Part shown: positions 36,634-46,365 of the stretch, piece after piece
How positions within the stretch are numbered: position 1 is the stretch's first letter
How the letters are laid out: each line of letters starts with the position of its first letter
Assembly: GCF_900094555.1 (NCBI RefSeq)
Contig: NZ_FMAC01000001.1
Span: forward strand, 496,001-560,000
Reading direction: 5' to 3'
Origin: Martinezella hainanensis
Lineage (GTDB): Bacteria; Pseudomonadota; Alphaproteobacteria; Rhizobiales; Rhizobiaceae
DNA: 64,000 nt
The notes under the pieces: model-generated
Databases searched by the model: none
Seen by the model: only the letters and a program-made list of their open reading frames with translations
Told to the model about the DNA's origin: nothing
Position numbers and translations under genes: made by a program

Positions 36634-38622
36634 CTATTTTCCAGCGGCACCTTTGACGCGACCGGAAAGCACGCCGAAGCCATCGATGATCGCCTCCTGA
36701 TTTTCCAGTCGTAGCGCCTCGAGCTGCACTTCCTGCAAGGCGCGAATCAGCGGCTCAATCGCTTCACCGTCGCCTTCTTCGGTTGCCTCGGCAATAGCAC
36801 CTTCCAGCTCGATCTTATGCCAGCGCAATGCTTTCGAACGCTTGTGGAGAGCAAGCGCCTGGCGATAGCCCTCGCGCGCGTCCTCCATGGCGGCTTCCTC
36901 GGTTGCCGTCCACAGACGGGCATTGCGAATCTGCTGCTCCAGGCCCTTCAGCAGGACGCCGAAATCCTGTTCTTCCAATTGCTCGAGCAGTCGCTCGCGG
37001 ACGAGCTGAGGCCCGACCAGAGTTGCGGCCGCCCCGAGAACCGCGGACCAGAGCCGCTGCAGTTCACGGCTGTCATAGTCGATGGCGGCGATCTCGTCAT
37101 ATTCGTCCTGCAGTAGCGCCGGATGGTTGACGATGGTCAAGGCGAGCACACTTTCGCGAAGGCTTGGAATATCCTGATGCCCCTTGATCATGGCCGAGCG
37201 CTGCAAGCGATCGGATGCCGTCGTTGCCATCGCGGCCCCAGCACGCGCCTGTCCACCGCGTCCTGCGAAGTTACGGCCGTTGCCGTCGCGGGAAAAACCG
37301 CGCGCCTGCTGGCCACCGTTCCGCTGGAACTGCGGCTGGAACAGCCCGTTCAACCGCTCACGCATATTCTGCTGATAATGGCGGCGCACATCTTCATCGC
37401 CGATGACCGAAACAATACGTCGCAACCGCGCTTCCAGCTCCGCCCGCGCTTCCGGCGTCTCGAAGGCGCCGCCGCCCGCCTCTCTTGTCCATATCAGATC
37501 AGCCAGCGGCTTTGCCTGCGCCAGTACCTTGTCGAACGGCGCGCGTCCGTCCTGCCGGACAAGATCGTCAGGATCCTTGCCGTCGGGCAATAGCGCAAAG
37601 CGCACGGTGCGGTTCGGCTTGATATGCGGCAGCGCCAGATCGGCGGCGCGATTGGCTGCACGGATACCGGCACCGTCGCCATCGAAGCAGAGCACCGGCT
37701 CCGGCGTCATCTTCCAGAGGAGATCGAGCTGGCTCTCTGTCAGGGCCGTGCCGAGCGGCGCGACCGCATTCTCGACGCCGGCCTGATGCAGCGCGATGAC
37801 ATCCATATAGCCTTCGACCGCGATAATGGTGCCGGCGCCATCGGCACCTTGGGCAGCGCGGCGCGCACGGGTGAAATTGTAGAGCACGTTGCCTTTGTGA
37901 AAGAGCTCCGTCTCGTTGGAATTCAGATATTTCGCCGGCGCATCCGGCGACATGGCGCGGCCGCCGAAGGCAATCACCTTCTCGCGCGACGACAGGATCG
38001 GAAACATGATGCGGTCGCGGAAGCGGTCATAGGAGACCGGCACGTTCTCATGGACGACGAGCCCGCAGGCTTCAATCTGCTCCTTCAGCACGCCCTTGCT
38101 GGCGAGATGTTCTTTCAAAGCGTTGCGGCTATCGGGCGAATATCCCAAGCGGAAGGTTTCGATCGTGCGGCCGCTGAGCCCGCGGTCACGCAGATAGGCA
38201 CGTGCTTTCGCGCCATTGGCGGTCTGCAGCTGATCCTGAAAGAACTGAGTCGCCATCTCCATGACATCGAGCAGCGACGTGCGTTCCTTCTCCCTTTTCG
38301 CCTCCATCGGGTCGGCAACCGGCATCGGAACGCCGGCCATATCGGCGATCTGCTGCACCGCTTCCGGAAAGCTCAAGCCCTCCAATTCGGTAAGAAAGCG
38401 GAAATGATCGCCCGTCACGCCACAACCGAAGCAATGATAGCGCCCCTTGCGATCCTCGCAGTGGAAGCTCGGCGATTTCTCGCCGTGGAATGGGCAGCAG
38501 GCCCAGTAATCGCCACGCGGCACATTCGTCTTGCGCCGATCCCAGGTCACACGACGACCGATCACGTCCGAAATCAAAACGCGGTCGCGAATCTCGTCGA
38601 GAAACGTATTGGAAAATCGCAT
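36634..38622 (-). CDS. dnaG: DNA primase
   Basis: A 662-residue replication primase that makes RNA primers on the lagging strand. The N-terminal zinc-binding domain has CPFHGEKSPSFHC and YHCFGCGVTGD. The RNA polymerase core contains the TOPRIM motif IAVEGYMDVIALHQAG and the metal-binding DGDGAG. The C-terminal DnaB-interacting helicase-binding domain is helical and alpha-type. GAGGT precedes the ATG. recQ follows within 7 bases. rpoD is on the same strand but 5.6 kb further on, so the usual dnaG-rpoD linkage is interrupted. Confidence 0.97.
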   Translation of the reverse strand: MRFSNTFLDEIRDRVLISDVIGRRVTWDRRKTNVPRGDYWACCPFHGEKSPSFHCEDRKGRYHCFGCGVTGDHFRFLTELEGLSFPEAVQQIADMAGVPMPVADPMEAKREKERTSLLDVMEMATQFFQDQLQTANGAKARAYLRDRGLSGRTIETFRLGYSPDSRNALKEHLASKGVLKEQIEACGLVVHENVPVSYDRFRDRIMFPILSSREKVIAFGGRAMSPDAPAKYLNSNETELFHKGNVLYNFTRARRAAQGADGAGTIIAVEGYMDVIALHQAGVENAVAPLGTALTESQLDLLWKMTPEPVLCFDGDGAGIRAANRAADLALPHIKPNRTVRFALLPDGKDPDDLVRQDGRAPFDKVLAQAKPLADLIWTREAGGGAFETPEARAELEARLRRIVSVIGDEDVRRHYQQNMRERLNGLFQPQFQRNGGQQARGFSRDGNGRNFAGRGGQARAGAAMATTASDRLQRSAMIKGHQDIPSLRESVLALTIVNHPALLQDEYDEIAAIDYDSRELQRLWSAVLGAAATLVGPQLVRERLLEQLEEQDFGVLLKGLEQQIRNARLWTATEEAAMEDAREGYRQALALHKRSKALRWHKIELEGAIAEATEEGDGEAIEPLIRALQEVQLEALRLENQEAIIDGFGVLSGRVKGAAGK

Positions 38623-39191
38623 GGCTACCTCTGGCTCATCCCATATAAACAGGAATGGAGGGCATTGCCACGACGACCCGGCCGCCTCCCACGCTATTCA
38701 CAGCCCTTTGTCGGCGATTGCATTTTCGCCCTACGATCACAACTCCGTGAACACAACAGCGCATTCATCCGCATTCGCGTCGAAATCCCAGGCTGCGTTT
38801 AACAGGCCCGAAGCGCCCCAAAATCCCTTCACCATGACCGGAACTGGCGTAATCGCGCGCACGGAAGTAACTATTTCGTACGCAAAAATCCGCAAAAAAG
38901 CAAAGGCTTGCACAGCCTGCAGTCGATAAACGCGAGCAAGCTCGGCACCATAGACAATCAACGGCTGCAAAGCGATCACACCCTGGGGACACTCTCTGAA
39001 GGCGCATCTGCGGCAAGGTTCGTAAGCCAAACATTATTTTTTTGTAATTTGATTGTTGGTGTGCGCCGCAATAGCGTTCTTCTCACAGGGCGAGACAAGC
39101 CGGCGAAGAAACTTCTTTGCGACGCGACATGCCGAGACGCCCTGACGAACCGGAAGCCACCAGGTACGGGCTTTCAGTTTAGGAGAGGGAA
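38623..39191. other. Gap upstream of dnaG
   Basis: A 569-base region between the divergent dnaG and the small secreted-protein gene. It should contain the promoters of both. Open frames on either strand here (for example minus 38737-39030) lack ribosome binding sites and known motifs. A run of T near 39035-39043 is AT-rich enough for a promoter, but no convincing -35/-10 pair stands out. Confidence 0.4.
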
Positions 39192-39425
39192 ATGCGCGTT
39201 CTTATCGTACCCTTGGCAGCAGCAGCCATCTTCGCCACGGCTACCTATAGCTCGGCCACGATGGATAGCGGCGCCAGCGAAAAGAATGTGCTCTATGCCG
39301 GTGCGGGATATCAGTTGCCGGCGAATATGAAAGTTCCTGCCCTTACGGCAGGCGTAAAGGTTCAAATGTCCGAACTGCCGCCGCAGGCGTTGGCTTTGCC
39401 CCAGCAGATCAGGATTTTCAGATAA
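39192..39425 (+). CDS. Small exported protein
   Basis: A 77-residue protein with a short signal-like N-terminus (MRVLIVPLAAAAIFATATYS) and a mature part containing VLYAGAGYQLPANMKVPAL and a C-terminus rich in Leu, Pro and Gln. AGGAGAGGG lies just before the ATG, an excellent ribosome binding site. It is followed by two strong hairpins, so it is expressed alone. I do not recognise a family; it is probably periplasmic. Confidence 0.62.
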   Translation: MRVLIVPLAAAAIFATATYSSATMDSGASEKNVLYAGAGYQLPANMKVPALTAGVKVQMSELPPQALALPQQIRIFR

Positions 39426-39437
39426 GTTCAGCAGATA

Positions 39438-39482
39438 CTCAGGTGGGGCACCATCCCTACCCCCGGCGCCGCCCCACCTGAG
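39438..39482 (+). terminator. Long inverted repeat after the small exported-protein gene
   Basis: CTCAGGTGGGGC and GCCCCACCTGAG are perfect 12-bp arms around a 21-base loop, starting 13 bases after the stop codon. The following T content is low, so it may stabilise the mRNA end rather than terminate by itself. Confidence 0.55.
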
Positions 39483-39547
39483 TGCCTTTGCAAAAGACGT
39501 TTGATTTTTGGGCCCCACCCTGCGTCATCAAACGTCAGCAAAGCGCA

Positions 39548-39588
39548 AGAAGGCAGGAGCTCCCCCAGCTCCTGCCTTCTCTAATTTT
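39548..39588 (+). terminator. Perfect 14-bp terminator hairpin
   Basis: AGAAGGCAGGAGCT and AGCTCCTGCCTTCT form a perfect 14-bp stem with a CCCCC loop, followed by CTAATTTT. It is the second of two hairpins after the small exported-protein gene and the more typical intrinsic terminator. Confidence 0.75.
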
Positions 39589-39774
39589 GCGCCATCTCAA
39601 TTTCGCGACAGTACGAGTATTCAAGATATGCTGCGGAACATCTTTGGTTCATCGCCGCGAGTATCTTGACGCAACGATATCGATCGATATCTTTTATTAT
39701 CTACGTATATGCGATCTTAGTAATTATCTCGTCAGACAATTTGAAAATTTGTTCAGTTGATCGGAGACGGTTGC

Positions 39775-40683
39775 ATGTCTTTATCCGCGAAGGAACTTGC
39801 TCAGGACCCGAAATTTTTCACGGAAATCCTCGGTTATACACGAGAGATTATATCCACTTATGATGAGAATCAGAGCGTATGCTCTGTCTTTGCTTCACAG
39901 CAACGTTGGCTGATGGCGCTCGCCGGCTTCGCCCTTTATTGCGGCGGCATCGACGGAGAACCGCCCGGCATCCATGCCAATCGCTTCGCCAACTATATCG
40001 TCGAACACGAAATCGCCAGCCACAACACCGCGCTCAGCTTCATTCAGGAGATGCTGGCTCTCGGTTTTCTGCGTTACCTGCCTGTTGCAAGCGATCGGCG
40101 CGCGCGGCCAATGCAGCCCACGGAAGAGGCTGCAAAACAGCTTGCCAAATGGATGGGTATCCATCTTTCGGTGCTGGATCGATTGGATGGCGGCAAGCGC
40201 AACGCCCTATTTAGCAAAAAACCGGAACTCATCGGCCTGCTACAGCCCCCGATCTCGGTCGGCATCATCGAGAGTGACGACCTGCGCCATCCGGGAGAAA
40301 CGTTCGATCTGTTCACCTGGGCAAATTCAGGCGGCATCATCATGGATTACCTGATCTCCCGCATCGGCACGATCAACCCGACGACTCGGAAAGCGATCAT
40401 CGGGCCGGTAGCCTTTACGGATATCTGCAGCCGGTTTCTCATCTCAAGAACCAACGCAAAGCGGCTCATGAACAAGGCCATAAAAATGCAAAGCGTCGGA
40501 TGGACCGGATCGCCGGGACGGAGCCAGCTTTGGCTCTCCACCGCGTTCATCGAGGAATATCGGAACTATCAGGCGGGGAAACTCGCCATCATAGACGCCG
40601 CCTGGCAAAATACCTTCGGCACACGGCCGGTCCGTATGCCGAAGGTGAAGCAGAGTTTTACTTCAGCAGTTCCTTCAGGATAG
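39775..40683 (+). CDS. Hypothetical protein, possible winged-helix DNA-binding type
   Basis: A 302-residue protein I do not recognise as a named family. The N-terminal part (about 60-100) has NRFANYIVEHEIASHNTALS followed by a helix and LGFLRYLP, a pattern compatible with a winged helix. A second such region (SRFLISRTNAKRLMNKAIK) lies near residue 225. There is no catalytic motif or signal peptide. GGAG precedes the ATG at 39775; an earlier in-frame ATG at 39757 is less likely. Its 3' end overlaps the convergent yqeY-like gene by 26 bases, so dense convergent transcription is expected. Confidence 0.6.
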   Translation: MSLSAKELAQDPKFFTEILGYTREIISTYDENQSVCSVFASQQRWLMALAGFALYCGGIDGEPPGIHANRFANYIVEHEIASHNTALSFIQEMLALGFLRYLPVASDRRARPMQPTEEAAKQLAKWMGIHLSVLDRLDGGKRNALFSKKPELIGLLQPPISVGIIESDDLRHPGETFDLFTWANSGGIIMDYLISRIGTINPTTRKAIIGPVAFTDICSRFLISRTNAKRLMNKAIKMQSVGWTGSPGRSQLWLSTAFIEEYRNYQAGKLAIIDAAWQNTFGTRPVRMPKVKQSFTSAVPSG

Positions 40684-41110
40684 CCGAGGCCTTTGCGAAA
40701 TCCATCTGGCCGGCATACCGCTCGCGCAGGGCAGCAACGCACCTGCCCATATCCTTCAGGCCCTGCGCGCCGAGTTCCGCGACGATCGCGACGCAAATCT
40801 CGCGCACCTTCTCTTCGGAAAGCTGCTCGGGCATGAAACCCTGGATGACGGTGATTTCTTCACGTTCCTTGTCGGCGAGCTCCGGGCGGCCGCCGTCGAT
40901 GTAGATCTTCACCGATTCTTCGCGCTGCTTGATCATCTTGGCGAGCAGCTGCAGGATTTCATCCTCGCTCGCCTGTTCCTTGCCGAGACCGCGATTGGCG
41001 ATATCCTTGTCCTTGATGGCAGCGAGGATCAGACGAACGGTCGAAAGCCTCGCCGTATCCTTTGCCCTCATGGCATCCTTCTGGGCATTGGAAAGGGTCT
41101 CGCGGATCAT
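40658..41110 (-). CDS. GatB/YqeY domain protein
   Basis: A 150-residue protein of the GatB/YqeY family, similar to the tail domain of the GatB amidotransferase subunit. It begins MIRETLSNAQKDAMRAKDTA and ends with RERYAGQMDFAKASAILKEL, both typical. The free-standing protein probably binds tRNA-like substrates, but its role is unclear. AAGGAG precedes the ATG at 41110. It is divergent from carA with 300 bases between, an arrangement common in rhizobia. Confidence 0.88.
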   Translation of the reverse strand: MIRETLSNAQKDAMRAKDTARLSTVRLILAAIKDKDIANRGLGKEQASEDEILQLLAKMIKQREESVKIYIDGGRPELADKEREEITVIQGFMPEQLSEEKVREICVAIVAELGAQGLKDMGRCVAALRERYAGQMDFAKASAILKELLK

Positions 41111-41410
41111 GTCTTTAACTCCTTGAAGCAGGCCGGCAACGATCGACCCGGCCACCTATATCATCTTGCCTGTCTCTTAGACCAACAGTGTCGATCAATG
41201 CAATTGTGGCCCAGAGCCCGAATTCCTTGATAGGAAAGCAAAAGCGCGCATTGACCGGCTCGCCTTGTTTAGCTATGTCCATCACCTGCACATTAGATCG
41301 ATAGGAAGATCTCAAGCCGCGACCTGGGTCGCCGGCTGTACCTTGCTACAAACATGGCGGAAGCCGACGGTCTGTTCAAGGCCGCGCTCGACGCCGGAAA
41401 CGGGATGACT
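41111..41410. other. yqeY-carA divergent control region
   Basis: Exactly 300 bases separate the divergent yqeY-like gene and carA, including an upstream in-frame extension of carA that I reject. No clear attenuator, PyrR site or arginine operator is visible, and no strong promoter can be named. Confidence 0.35.
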
Positions 41411-42619
41411 ATGACCGCGACAGCCCCATGGACCACTGAAAAGCCGACCGCCCTGCTCGTTCTTGCCGACGGCACCGTGATCGAGGGCAAGGGCATCGGC
41501 GCGACCGGCAAGGTCCAGGCCGAAGTCTGCTTCAACACGGCGCTGACAGGTTATGAGGAGATCCTGACCGATCCCTCCTATCTCGGTCAGATCGTCACCT
41601 TCACTTTCCCTCATATCGGCAATGTCGGCACCAACGATGAAGATATCGAAGACCTGACGCCCGCCGCCCGCCATGGCGCCGTCGGCGTCATCTTCAAGGC
41701 CGACATCACCGATCCCTCGAACTACCGCGCCGCCAAACATCTCGACCAATGGCTGAAGGCGCGCGGCATCATCGGTCTTTGCGGCATCGACACGCGCGCA
41801 CTGACCGCCTGGATCCGCGAAAACGGCATGCCGAACGGCGTGATCGCCCATGATGTCAACGGCGTCTTCGATATCGACCAGTTGAAGGCGGATGCCAAGG
41901 CCTGGAGTGGCCTCGAAGGTCTCGACCTTGCCAAGGTCGCCTCCTCCGGCCAGTCCTCGCAATGGTCGCAGACGCCCTGGGTCTGGAACGAAGGCTATGG
42001 CGAACTCGGCGCCGACAACGCAAAGTATCACGTCGTCTGCCTCGATTATGGCGTCAAGCGTAACATCCTGCGCCTGTTTGCCGGCCTCGATTGCAAGGTC
42101 ACCGTCCTGCCGGCGACAGCATCGACGGACGAAGTCCTCGGCCTGAAGCCGGACGGCATCTTCCTCTCCAACGGCCCCGGCGATCCGGCTGCAACCGGCG
42201 AATATGCCGTACCTGTCATCAAGGATCTGCTGAAGGCGGAAATCCCGCTCTTTGGCATCTGCCTCGGTCACCAGATGCTGGGCCTCGCACTCGGCGCCAA
42301 GACGGCAAAGATGCACCAGGGCCATCACGGCGCCAACCATCCGGTGAAGGACCACACGACGGGCAAGGTCGAGATCGTCTCGATGAACCATGGCTTCGCG
42401 GTCGACTCGAAGTCGCTGCCGGAAGGCGTTGAGGAGACTCATATTTCGCTCTTCGACGGCAGCAATTGCGGCCTGCGCGTTGCCGGCAAGCCGGTCTTCT
42501 CCGTCCAGCATCACCCGGAAGCTTCTCCCGGCCCGCAGGACAGCCATTATCTTTTCCGCCGCTTCATCAATCTGGTGCGCGAAAAGAAGGGCGAGTCCGC
42601 TCTGGCAGAACGCGCCTGA
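41411..42619 (+). CDS. carA: Carbamoyl-phosphate synthase small subunit (glutaminase)
   Basis: A 402-residue subunit that hydrolyses glutamine and channels ammonia to CarB for carbamoyl phosphate, the precursor of arginine and pyrimidines. The N-terminal CPSase_sm_chain domain has ALTGYEEILTDPSYLGQIVT and GLCGIDTRALT. The C-terminal class I amidotransferase has the nucleophile in PLFGICLGHQMLG and the partner His/Glu in VQHHPEASPGP. I chose the ATG at 41411 because GGGA precedes it and the protein then has the usual length; longer frames start at 41354 and 41405. carB is 8.4 kb away, not adjacent. Confidence 0.96.
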   Translation: MTATAPWTTEKPTALLVLADGTVIEGKGIGATGKVQAEVCFNTALTGYEEILTDPSYLGQIVTFTFPHIGNVGTNDEDIEDLTPAARHGAVGVIFKADITDPSNYRAAKHLDQWLKARGIIGLCGIDTRALTAWIRENGMPNGVIAHDVNGVFDIDQLKADAKAWSGLEGLDLAKVASSGQSSQWSQTPWVWNEGYGELGADNAKYHVVCLDYGVKRNILRLFAGLDCKVTVLPATASTDEVLGLKPDGIFLSNGPGDPAATGEYAVPVIKDLLKAEIPLFGICLGHQMLGLALGAKTAKMHQGHHGANHPVKDHTTGKVEIVSMNHGFAVDSKSLPEGVEETHISLFDGSNCGLRVAGKPVFSVQHHPEASPGPQDSHYLFRRFINLVREKKGESALAERA

Positions 42620-42645
42620 TAACGTCGACGACCCAATCGCATAAG

Positions 42646-42680
42646 AAAAGCCCCGGATTGATCATCAATCCGGGGCTTTT
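42646..42680 (+). terminator. carA terminator
   Basis: AAAAGCCCCGGATTGA and TCAATCCGGGGCTTTT form a long perfect stem around a short loop, followed by CTTTTT, 26 bases after the carA stop. This is a canonical intrinsic terminator. Confidence 0.92.
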
Positions 42681-42737
42681 CTTTTTGCGCGTCAACTTGG
42701 GAGGTCTGCCGTCACATTGGTTCATGCTTGTCGAAAC

Positions 42738-43310
42738 TCAGGCTTGCAGGCGGCGCTGCTTCACCACTTCAAGCTCGCTCATCAGGATTTCCTCGAGGAA
42801 CTCGAAGTCGGATTGTCCGAATTCAACGAGACCGAATCTGAGCTTGTAGCCCCAATTCTTGTCCTGGGTGAAATCGAGCCAGCCCAGCAGTGGCCGAAGC
42901 GGTTGTTCGGGCGCGTCCAGCCAGTCCACATCCTTGCGATAGGCTTTTCCGCAACCCATTTCGCCAAGATAAGGCTCACCCTCACGGACAAAGCCGATAG
43001 CGGTGAAGCTCTGAAAGCCGTCCCTCTCGCCCATTTTGACGGATGGGGAGTAGTAGACGATGCCGTCGCCCGGCTTGATGCGCTGCAAGGGGGCTCGTTT
43101 GCCGTGGTTCACCTGCATGAAGCCATGCTGGCGCCCAATGCGAACGTGCTCGGCGCTGGCCACCGCCAGCCAGTAGGATTTCTGCTCCGGCTCCCGTCGC
43201 CGGGACAAGCTGTTGGCGTGTGGCAGGAGGCGTACGGCCGCCCCCCGATTGATCTGATCTTCCCGCGGGAAAAGCGCGGCATCACTATGATTGCTTGCCT
43301 TGAATATCAT
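42738..43310 (-). CDS. EVE-domain protein (UPF0310-like)
   Basis: A 190-residue protein with an EVE domain from about residue 44 ([20 protein letters not shown]), then [20 protein letters not shown] and [16 protein letters not shown] domains resemble PUA/YTH domains and are thought to bind modified bases in DNA or RNA; this stand-alone UPF0310 form has no established function. GGGAGACG lies just before the ATG at 43310, which supports a 43-residue N-terminal extension before the domain. It is upstream of the MATE gene on the same strand, 92 bases apart. Confidence 0.8.
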   Translation of the reverse strand: MIFKASNHSDAALFPREDQINRGAAVRLLPHANSLSRRREPEQKSYWLAVASAEHVRIGRQHGFMQVNHGKRAPLQRIKPGDGIVYYSPSVKMGERDGFQSFTAIGFVREGEPYLGEMGCGKAYRKDVDWLDAPEQPLRPLLGWLDFTQDKNWGYKLRFGLVEFGQSDFEFLEEILMSELEVVKQRRLQA

Positions 43311-43402
43311 GGTCGTCTCCCGTCTCTGGTATGAGACAGATATAGACGATCATGCTGTCAATTTTTGTCAGTAGTCTTGTAGCGCAAGGAAGGCTGCCGC
43401 AA

Positions 43403-44800
43403 TCAGCTGGCCGCCTTGTCCGAGCGCACCAGAATATAGAACCGCGCGCAAAGCATCGCCGCCGCGGAGGCAAGGCCAATCAGGAAGCCGAACCAGATAC
43501 CGATGCCGCCGAAGCCGACCGGAAATGCCAGCAGCCAGGCCAGGAAGAAGCCGATCGGCCAATAGGCGATCAGCGCCATGATCATCGGCACGCGCGCATC
43601 CTTCAGACCGCGCAGCAGACCGCTTGCGATCGCCTGCAGCCCATCGACGAGTTGGAACAGCCCGGCCACGACGATCAGCGGAGCGGCAAAAGCCAGCACC
43701 TGCGACGCTTCGGCCGAGTGGATGTCAAGGAACCAGCTTGCCAGCCAGGATGGCACAGTCGCAAACAGGATGCTGCCGCAAAGCGCGATGCAGCACGAAA
43801 CGACGAGCACCACGATGGCCGCGCGCTTAAGGCCGAGATGATCGCCCTGTCCGTGGGCGACACCGACGCGTACGGTCGCCGCCTGGCTGAGGCCGAGCGG
43901 GATCATGAAGGCGATGGACGCCCACTGCAGAGCGATACCATGAGCGGCAAGCTCGATCGTGCCGATCTGACCCATCAACAACGAGGCAGCCGTGAAGAGG
44001 CTGACCTCAGCCAGAACCGTCACACCGATCGGAAAGCCAAGTCGGATGACATCCCACAAGGCATTCCAGTCGGGCCGCCAGAACCGGACGAAGATCTCAT
44101 AGCGACGCGTTTCCTGGTGGGCCTGAACGTAACCGACGATGAAGAGGAAGCCGGCGGTCTGCACGGCGACGGAAACAATGGCCGCACCATGCAGGCCCAT
44201 CGCCGGCTGGCCGAAATGGCCAAGCACCAGAATGTAGGCGAGCACCGCATTCATGACGAGCATGGCAATGGTGACCTTGAGGATGATGCCGGCGCGGCCA
44301 ATGGCGCTCACCAGCGCCCGGATGACATTATAGAGCAGCCCCGGCAACACGGCGAAGTGGCCGATGTCGATATAGCCGCTCGCCAATTTCGCGACGTCGG
44401 GTTTTTGTCCGGCCGCGAGCAGAATCTCTTCGGAATAGAAGAAGGCCGGCTGTGCCAACAGCCAATAGGCTGTTACGACCCATAGGCCCATGCGCAGCGC
44501 ACGGCGTACCGAGGTAACGTCGCCTCTGCCATAGGCCTGCGCCACCAGCGGCATGACCGCGATGGAAAAACCCGAACCGAAAACCAGGATCGTGAACAGA
44601 AATTGCGCGGAAAGCACCATCGCCGCCAGCTGCTCGGCACCGAGCCGGCCCACGATCATCACGTCGGTGGTGTTGATCCCGAGCTGCGCCAATTGCGCTC
44701 CGATTAGCGGAATGCCCAGCGCGAGCGTTGCGCGGACATGTGCAGACCACGAATTATCATTGTCATGCGCGAGCGGGCGCGCAGGTACCGGCATATCCAT
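43403..44800 (-). CDS. MATE-family multidrug efflux transporter
   Basis: A 465-residue antiporter of the NorM-like MATE family with 12 helices in two MatE repeats. Typical parts are LGIPLIGAQLAQLGINTTDV near the N-terminus, MPLVAQAYGRGD, and the second repeat GLSQAATVRVGVAHGQGD. Such pumps export cationic drugs, dyes and plant phenolics using Na+ or H+. The gene shares its strand with the Tet-type MFS gene 148 bases upstream, so an efflux gene cluster is likely. Confidence 0.92.
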   Translation of the reverse strand: MDMPVPARPLAHDNDNSWSAHVRATLALGIPLIGAQLAQLGINTTDVMIVGRLGAEQLAAMVLSAQFLFTILVFGSGFSIAVMPLVAQAYGRGDVTSVRRALRMGLWVVTAYWLLAQPAFFYSEEILLAAGQKPDVAKLASGYIDIGHFAVLPGLLYNVIRALVSAIGRAGIILKVTIAMLVMNAVLAYILVLGHFGQPAMGLHGAAIVSVAVQTAGFLFIVGYVQAHQETRRYEIFVRFWRPDWNALWDVIRLGFPIGVTVLAEVSLFTAASLLMGQIGTIELAAHGIALQWASIAFMIPLGLSQAATVRVGVAHGQGDHLGLKRAAIVVLVVSCCIALCGSILFATVPSWLASWFLDIHSAEASQVLAFAAPLIVVAGLFQLVDGLQAIASGLLRGLKDARVPMIMALIAYWPIGFFLAWLLAFPVGFGGIGIWFGFLIGLASAAAMLCARFYILVRSDKAAS

Positions 44801-44948
44801 AGCGAAGACTCGATCTTTAGAACCGCGCGAACCGCCCTACCCAAGGGTGCGCGAGCCTGCCGCATTACCGCAACTTGGCTCAAAAAGCCAGCAGGCAGGC
44901 CTATGATGCTAAAGAATTCATCAGAACATCAAAATATCTGATGAATTT

Positions 44949-46205
44949 TTAGGCCGCCTCACCTGCTTGCGACTGCGAAACGACAGCCGGTTCGGTCTTG
45001 CGGACCTTGGTCAGAAGCACGATCAGCGCCGTGGCAACCAGGATCGCTCCCATGATGAACGGTGCGCCGGCAAAGACGACGGGCGCTGTCGGCGCTGTGT
45101 AGTATTGGAAAAGATAGGGGAACAGTACGGGGCCGATGATCGCGGTGATGCTCGTCAGGCTGCCGAGTGCGCCTTGCAGCTCGCCCTGCGCCGAGGGCGG
45201 CACCTTGCTGGCGGCAATCGACCGCAAAGGCGCATCCGCGACATTTTCGATCACGGTCAGAACAACGACCGCGTAGACCATCCATCCCTGCCATGCAAAG
45301 GCATAGCCCAACAGGCCAAGGCAGGAGAACATCAGCCCGAGCAGCGCCGTTTTCCATTCGCCGAGCACCGGCACCAGCCGCGGCAGCGCCAGACCCATGG
45401 CGATTGCCGCACCGATCCCATAGACAGCGAGCGAGAAACCGATCTGTCCTTCGCTCCAGTCGTAACGATAAGAGGTGACGAAGGCCCAGACGGCCGGATA
45501 GACGCCGTGCGCCAGCCAGTTCAGGAACATGACGACGCAGACCCAGCCGATGCCCTGATAGCGCCGCATCTGCCGGAGAGCGCCGAACGGATTGGCTCGC
45601 GCAATCTCGAAGGGTCGGCGATGCTTGGCATCCAGCGTTTCCGGCAGCAGGAAATAGGCGCCGACGAAATTCAGGAACGCCAGAGCCGCAGCGCCATAGA
45701 AAGGCACGCGCGGCCCGAATTCGCCGAGGAAGCCGCCGATGACCGGGCCAAGGACGAAGCCGACGCCGAAGGCCATGCCGATCAGGCCGAAATTCTTCGC
45801 GCGGTTCTCGTCATTGCTGATGTCGGCGATATAGGCCGAGCAGGTCGAAAAGCTTGCGCCGCTGATGCCGGCAAGAATGCGGCCGACGAACAGCATCCAG
45901 TAGGTGCCGGCGATCGCGCAGATGAAATTGTCGATCGCAAATGTCAGCACGGAAGCAAGCAGAAGCGGCCGGCGGCCATAACGATCGCTCAGATTGCCGA
46001 TCAACGGCGAAAATAGGAACTGCATGGCGGCATAGGCCAGCAGCAACCAGCCACCCTCGGTCGCCGCGGCACTGACCGACGCACCCGTCAGCTCTTCCAG
46101 ATATTTCGGCATGACCGGCATGATGATGGCGATGCCGATGACGTCCAGGAAGAGAATGAGGAAGACGAGGAACAGGCCTCGGCGGGCGAATTTCTGATCG
46201 ATCAT
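44949..46205 (-). CDS. TCR/Tet-family MFS efflux transporter
   Basis: A 418-residue major facilitator of the tetracycline-resistance type. Twelve helices are predicted. The N-terminus ([20 protein letters not shown]) and the loop motif [18 protein letters not shown] are characteristic of TetA-like proteins, as is [16 protein letters not shown] precedes the ATG at 46205; the frame is open to 46301 but the extension lacks a membrane segment. It probably exports drugs or plant compounds; tetracycline itself cannot be claimed. It belongs to the leftward efflux cluster with the MATE gene. Confidence 0.88.
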   Translation of the reverse strand: MIDQKFARRGLFLVFLILFLDVIGIAIIMPVMPKYLEELTGASVSAAATEGGWLLLAYAAMQFLFSPLIGNLSDRYGRRPLLLASVLTFAIDNFICAIAGTYWMLFVGRILAGISGASFSTCSAYIADISNDENRAKNFGLIGMAFGVGFVLGPVIGGFLGEFGPRVPFYGAAALAFLNFVGAYFLLPETLDAKHRRPFEIARANPFGALRQMRRYQGIGWVCVVMFLNWLAHGVYPAVWAFVTSYRYDWSEGQIGFSLAVYGIGAAIAMGLALPRLVPVLGEWKTALLGLMFSCLGLLGYAFAWQGWMVYAVVVLTVIENVADAPLRSIAASKVPPSAQGELQGALGSLTSITAIIGPVLFPYLFQYYTAPTAPVVFAGAPFIMGAILVATALIVLLTKVRKTEPAVVSQSQAGEAA

Positions 46206-46365
46206 GGAGATGCCTTTGGGCGGCTCCGCCTCGATGAAAGAGACAGAACGTGAACGAAAAACCGGAGCGTCCCCCATACATAAAGATTTTGGCAGAAACA
46301 ATCCGTGAACGCTTCAATCTTATTGATTTATTGACCGCTTTTTTTGATCCTTGGCAGAAAAGTGA

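Noticed and set aside
41354..41410. Upstream in-frame ATG for carA
   Set aside because: The added residues do not match known CarA N-termini and the later ATG has the better ribosome binding site.
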